From positions 1 through 5,860 of the forward strand of contig JAUWDP010000081.1 in the NCBI GenBank assembly GCA_030608725.1: a DNA stretch of 5,860 nt, given 5' to 3'. The DNA is from Candidatus Bathyarchaeota archaeon (GTDB lineage Archaea > Thermoproteota > Bathyarchaeia > TCS64). Shown piece by piece: positions 4,660 to 5,860 of this stretch. Position 1 is the first letter of the stretch. Every line of letters begins with the position of its first letter. The position numbers were made by a program, and so were the translations under genes. The notes under the pieces are model-generated. The model saw nothing but the letters and a program-made list of their open reading frames with translations, did not search any database and was not told where the DNA came from.

Positions 4660-5860
4660 CTATTCCCCCATTACACTCCTCACTAAACTTCGGCTAGCTT
4701 CCAATAACTCTATAGCTCTCTTGTCTTCTCGGGCTTCGACTGTAATCCTGATGACTGGCTCCGTCCCTGAGGGTCGGATCAGCGCCCATCCGTCTTCAAG
4801 CTCGATGCGGACTCCATCCACCGCTGTCACGTTTCTCACGTCACTGAAGCCTTCACCGTAATTGGACGAGATGCCGTCCATAACCTTTTCTTTGACCTTG
4901 TTCGGGCACTCGACCTTAGCTCTCAAAGTGGGGTAGTCCAGTATATCCGCCACCATTTCGGACAGCGTCTTTCCTTCTTCCTCGAGTGCCAACATGAGTT
5001 TGAGGGCTGACAGGATCCCGTCGGGGCAGAGGTGGACTTCTGGATGCACCCATGCTCCTACCGGCTCTCCGCCGAATACGGCCTCGTTTGCTATCATGGC
5101 CTCCGTTATGTGGACGTCCCCGACCTTCGTCCTGATTACGGAGCCCCCGGCGCTCTCCACGGCCTCATCGATGCACATTGAGGCTCCGACATGGGTGACG
5201 ACGATGCCTCCGTCCCTCTCCTCGACGACATGCTTCGCGTATGCGGCCAGCACCCTGTCGGGGCTCGGTACATCTCCCTTCTCGTCCACAGACATCATCC
5301 TGTCTCCGTCCCCGTCGAAGCCGAAGCCGATGCTTGCCTTCGTCTCTCTTATCATCCTCCCCAGTCTGGCGAGAGACTCTGTGTTTGGCTCCGGGTTGCC
5401 GGCTGGAAAGCTGCCGTCGGGCTGGGCGTTTAACATAGTGGTGGTGCATCCGAGTTCATTGAACACCTCGGGGGCTACGGTGCACGTGGCGCCGTTGAAC
5501 AGGTCGCAGACGACGCTCCACTCCCCTGTGAAGCCGATGGCGTTTGCTAGGGTGTCGACGTAGAAGCGTCCGCCGTCTATCTCCTCGACTCTCCCGACCC
5601 TGCTCCAGGAGGAGGTCTTGAACTCCGCCTTCTCAATTATCTCCTCTAGAGCAGCTTGCTGCTCCCCCGTGTAGGCCATGCCTGTTGTGTCGAAGATCTT
5701 GAGGCCGTTGTATTCTGGTGGATTGTGTGATGCGGTTATGGCAACTCCTGCTTCAGCCCCCATCTCCCTTGTGAGCAGGGCCACAACGGGTGTGGGAACG
5801 ATTCCAAGGGTTCCCGTCGCGAAACCGCAGGAGGCTATTCCGGAGGATAGCGCAGCTTCC
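4660..5860 (-). CDS. glmM: Phosphohexomutase, probable phosphoglucosamine mutase (5' end outside window)
   Basis: This alpha-D-phosphohexomutase interconverts hexose-6- and hexose-1-phosphates; the GlmU-type neighbour points to glucosamine phosphate. The open frame runs to the window edge (last full codon at 5857-5859), giving 399 residues with about 50-60 missing at the N-terminus. The GTG at 5784 is internal, since conserved coding sequence precedes it (LSSGIASCGFATGTLGIVPTPV). Motifs, numbered from that GTG: TASHNP (17-22) with phosphoserine Ser19; the Mg-binding loop DGDGDR (157-162); TKVGDVHI (219-226); the sugar-recognition loop GGEPVGAW (238-245) with Glu240; and the phosphate-binding RPSGTEP (337-343). 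In many homologues the loop has Ser where Val242 stands, a possible specificity change. Family members accept glucose, mannose or glucosamine phosphates, so the glmM label rests on context. Stop TAG is one base from the next ATG. Confidence 0.93.
   Translation of the reverse strand, partial: EAALSSGIASCGFATGTLGIVPTPVVALLTREMGAEAGVAITASHNPPEYNGLKIFDTTGMAYTGEQQAALEEIIEKAEFKTSSWSRVGRVEEIDGGRFYVDTLANAIGFTGEWSVVCDLFNGATCTVAPEVFNELGCTTTMLNAQPDGSFPAGNPEPNTESLARLGRMIRETKASIGFGFDGDGDRMMSVDEKGDVPSPDRVLAAYAKHVVEERDGGIVVTHVGASMCIDEAVESAGGSVIRTKVGDVHITEAMIANEAVFGGEPVGAWVHPEVHLCPDGILSALKLMLALEEEGKTLSEMVADILDYPTLRAKVECPNKVKEKVMDGISSNYGEGFSDVRNVTAVDGVRIELEDGWALIRPSGTEPVIRITVEAREDKRAIELLEASRSLVRSVMGE

Noticed and set aside
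4994..5563. Long plus-strand open frame (189 codons) opposite the phosphohexomutase
   Set aside because: It is antisense to conserved mutase motifs, Ser/Pro/Thr-rich without domain character, and has no promoter or Shine-Dalgarno support. Codon bias on the other strand explains the lack of stops.
5782..5784. GTG as the true start of the phosphohexomutase
   Set aside because: The frame stays open to the window edge, and the 25 codons before it encode the conserved LGIVPTP region of the family, so the true start is outside the window.
1..5860. Mobile element, CRISPR array or defence system
   Set aside because: No transposase or integrase reading frames, terminal inverted repeats, spaced direct repeats or nuclease genes are visible. 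All sizeable real genes are assigned to conserved archaeal families.

Overview
This looks like a chromosomal segment from an archaeon. Supporting evidence: it carries an archaeal/eukaryotic-type ribosomal protein (L15e), a small archaea-restricted conserved protein that resembles DUF2095, an archaeal-type Obg/YchF-related GTPase with a C-terminal TGS domain, and TATA-like boxes rather than bacterial -35/-10 pairs. The base composition is moderately GC-rich. Two of the genes appear to use TTG starts. A TACK-lineage archaeon (Bathyarchaeia- or Thaumarchaeota-like) is my best guess, from the short L15e and the ST0452-like nucleotidyltransferase, but no rRNA or other decisive marker is present.

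Layout. Plus strand, left side: the last 68 codons of a membrane-bound proton/sodium-pumping pyrophosphatase (2-208), a GC-rich hairpin, a TATA-like promoter, ribosomal protein L15e (307-768), an AT-rich spacer, and a family 2 glycosyltransferase starting at a TTG codon with a good Shine-Dalgarno sequence (950-1663). Minus strand, right side, read from right to left: a phosphohexomutase of the GlmM/ManB type whose 5' end lies beyond the window (4660-5860), then one base later a fused sugar-1-phosphate nucleotidyltransferase/left-handed beta-helix acetyltransferase of the archaeal GlmU type (3408-4658), a small DUF2095-like protein (3038-3346), and the TGS-domain GTPase (1772-2983). The two blocks converge at a 108-base spacer (1664-1771). 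There is no gene-free stretch above 300 bases.

How the genes fit together: the mutase and the bifunctional transferase form a tightly packed pair that would make UDP-N-acetylhexosamine (glucosamine-6-P to glucosamine-1-P, acetylation, uridylyl transfer). The glycosyltransferase across the convergent junction could use such a nucleotide sugar, but its substrate cannot be read from sequence. The GTPase and L15e belong to translation-related functions, and the DUF2095-like protein has no known role. The region is mostly conserved housekeeping archaeal DNA. I saw no mobile element, CRISPR array, tRNA or rRNA, and nothing that I would call a new system. The points most worth checking are the missing L15e C-terminal tail, a 21-codon upstream ORF overlapping the glycosyltransferase start, and the small unknown protein beside the sugar-nucleotide genes.
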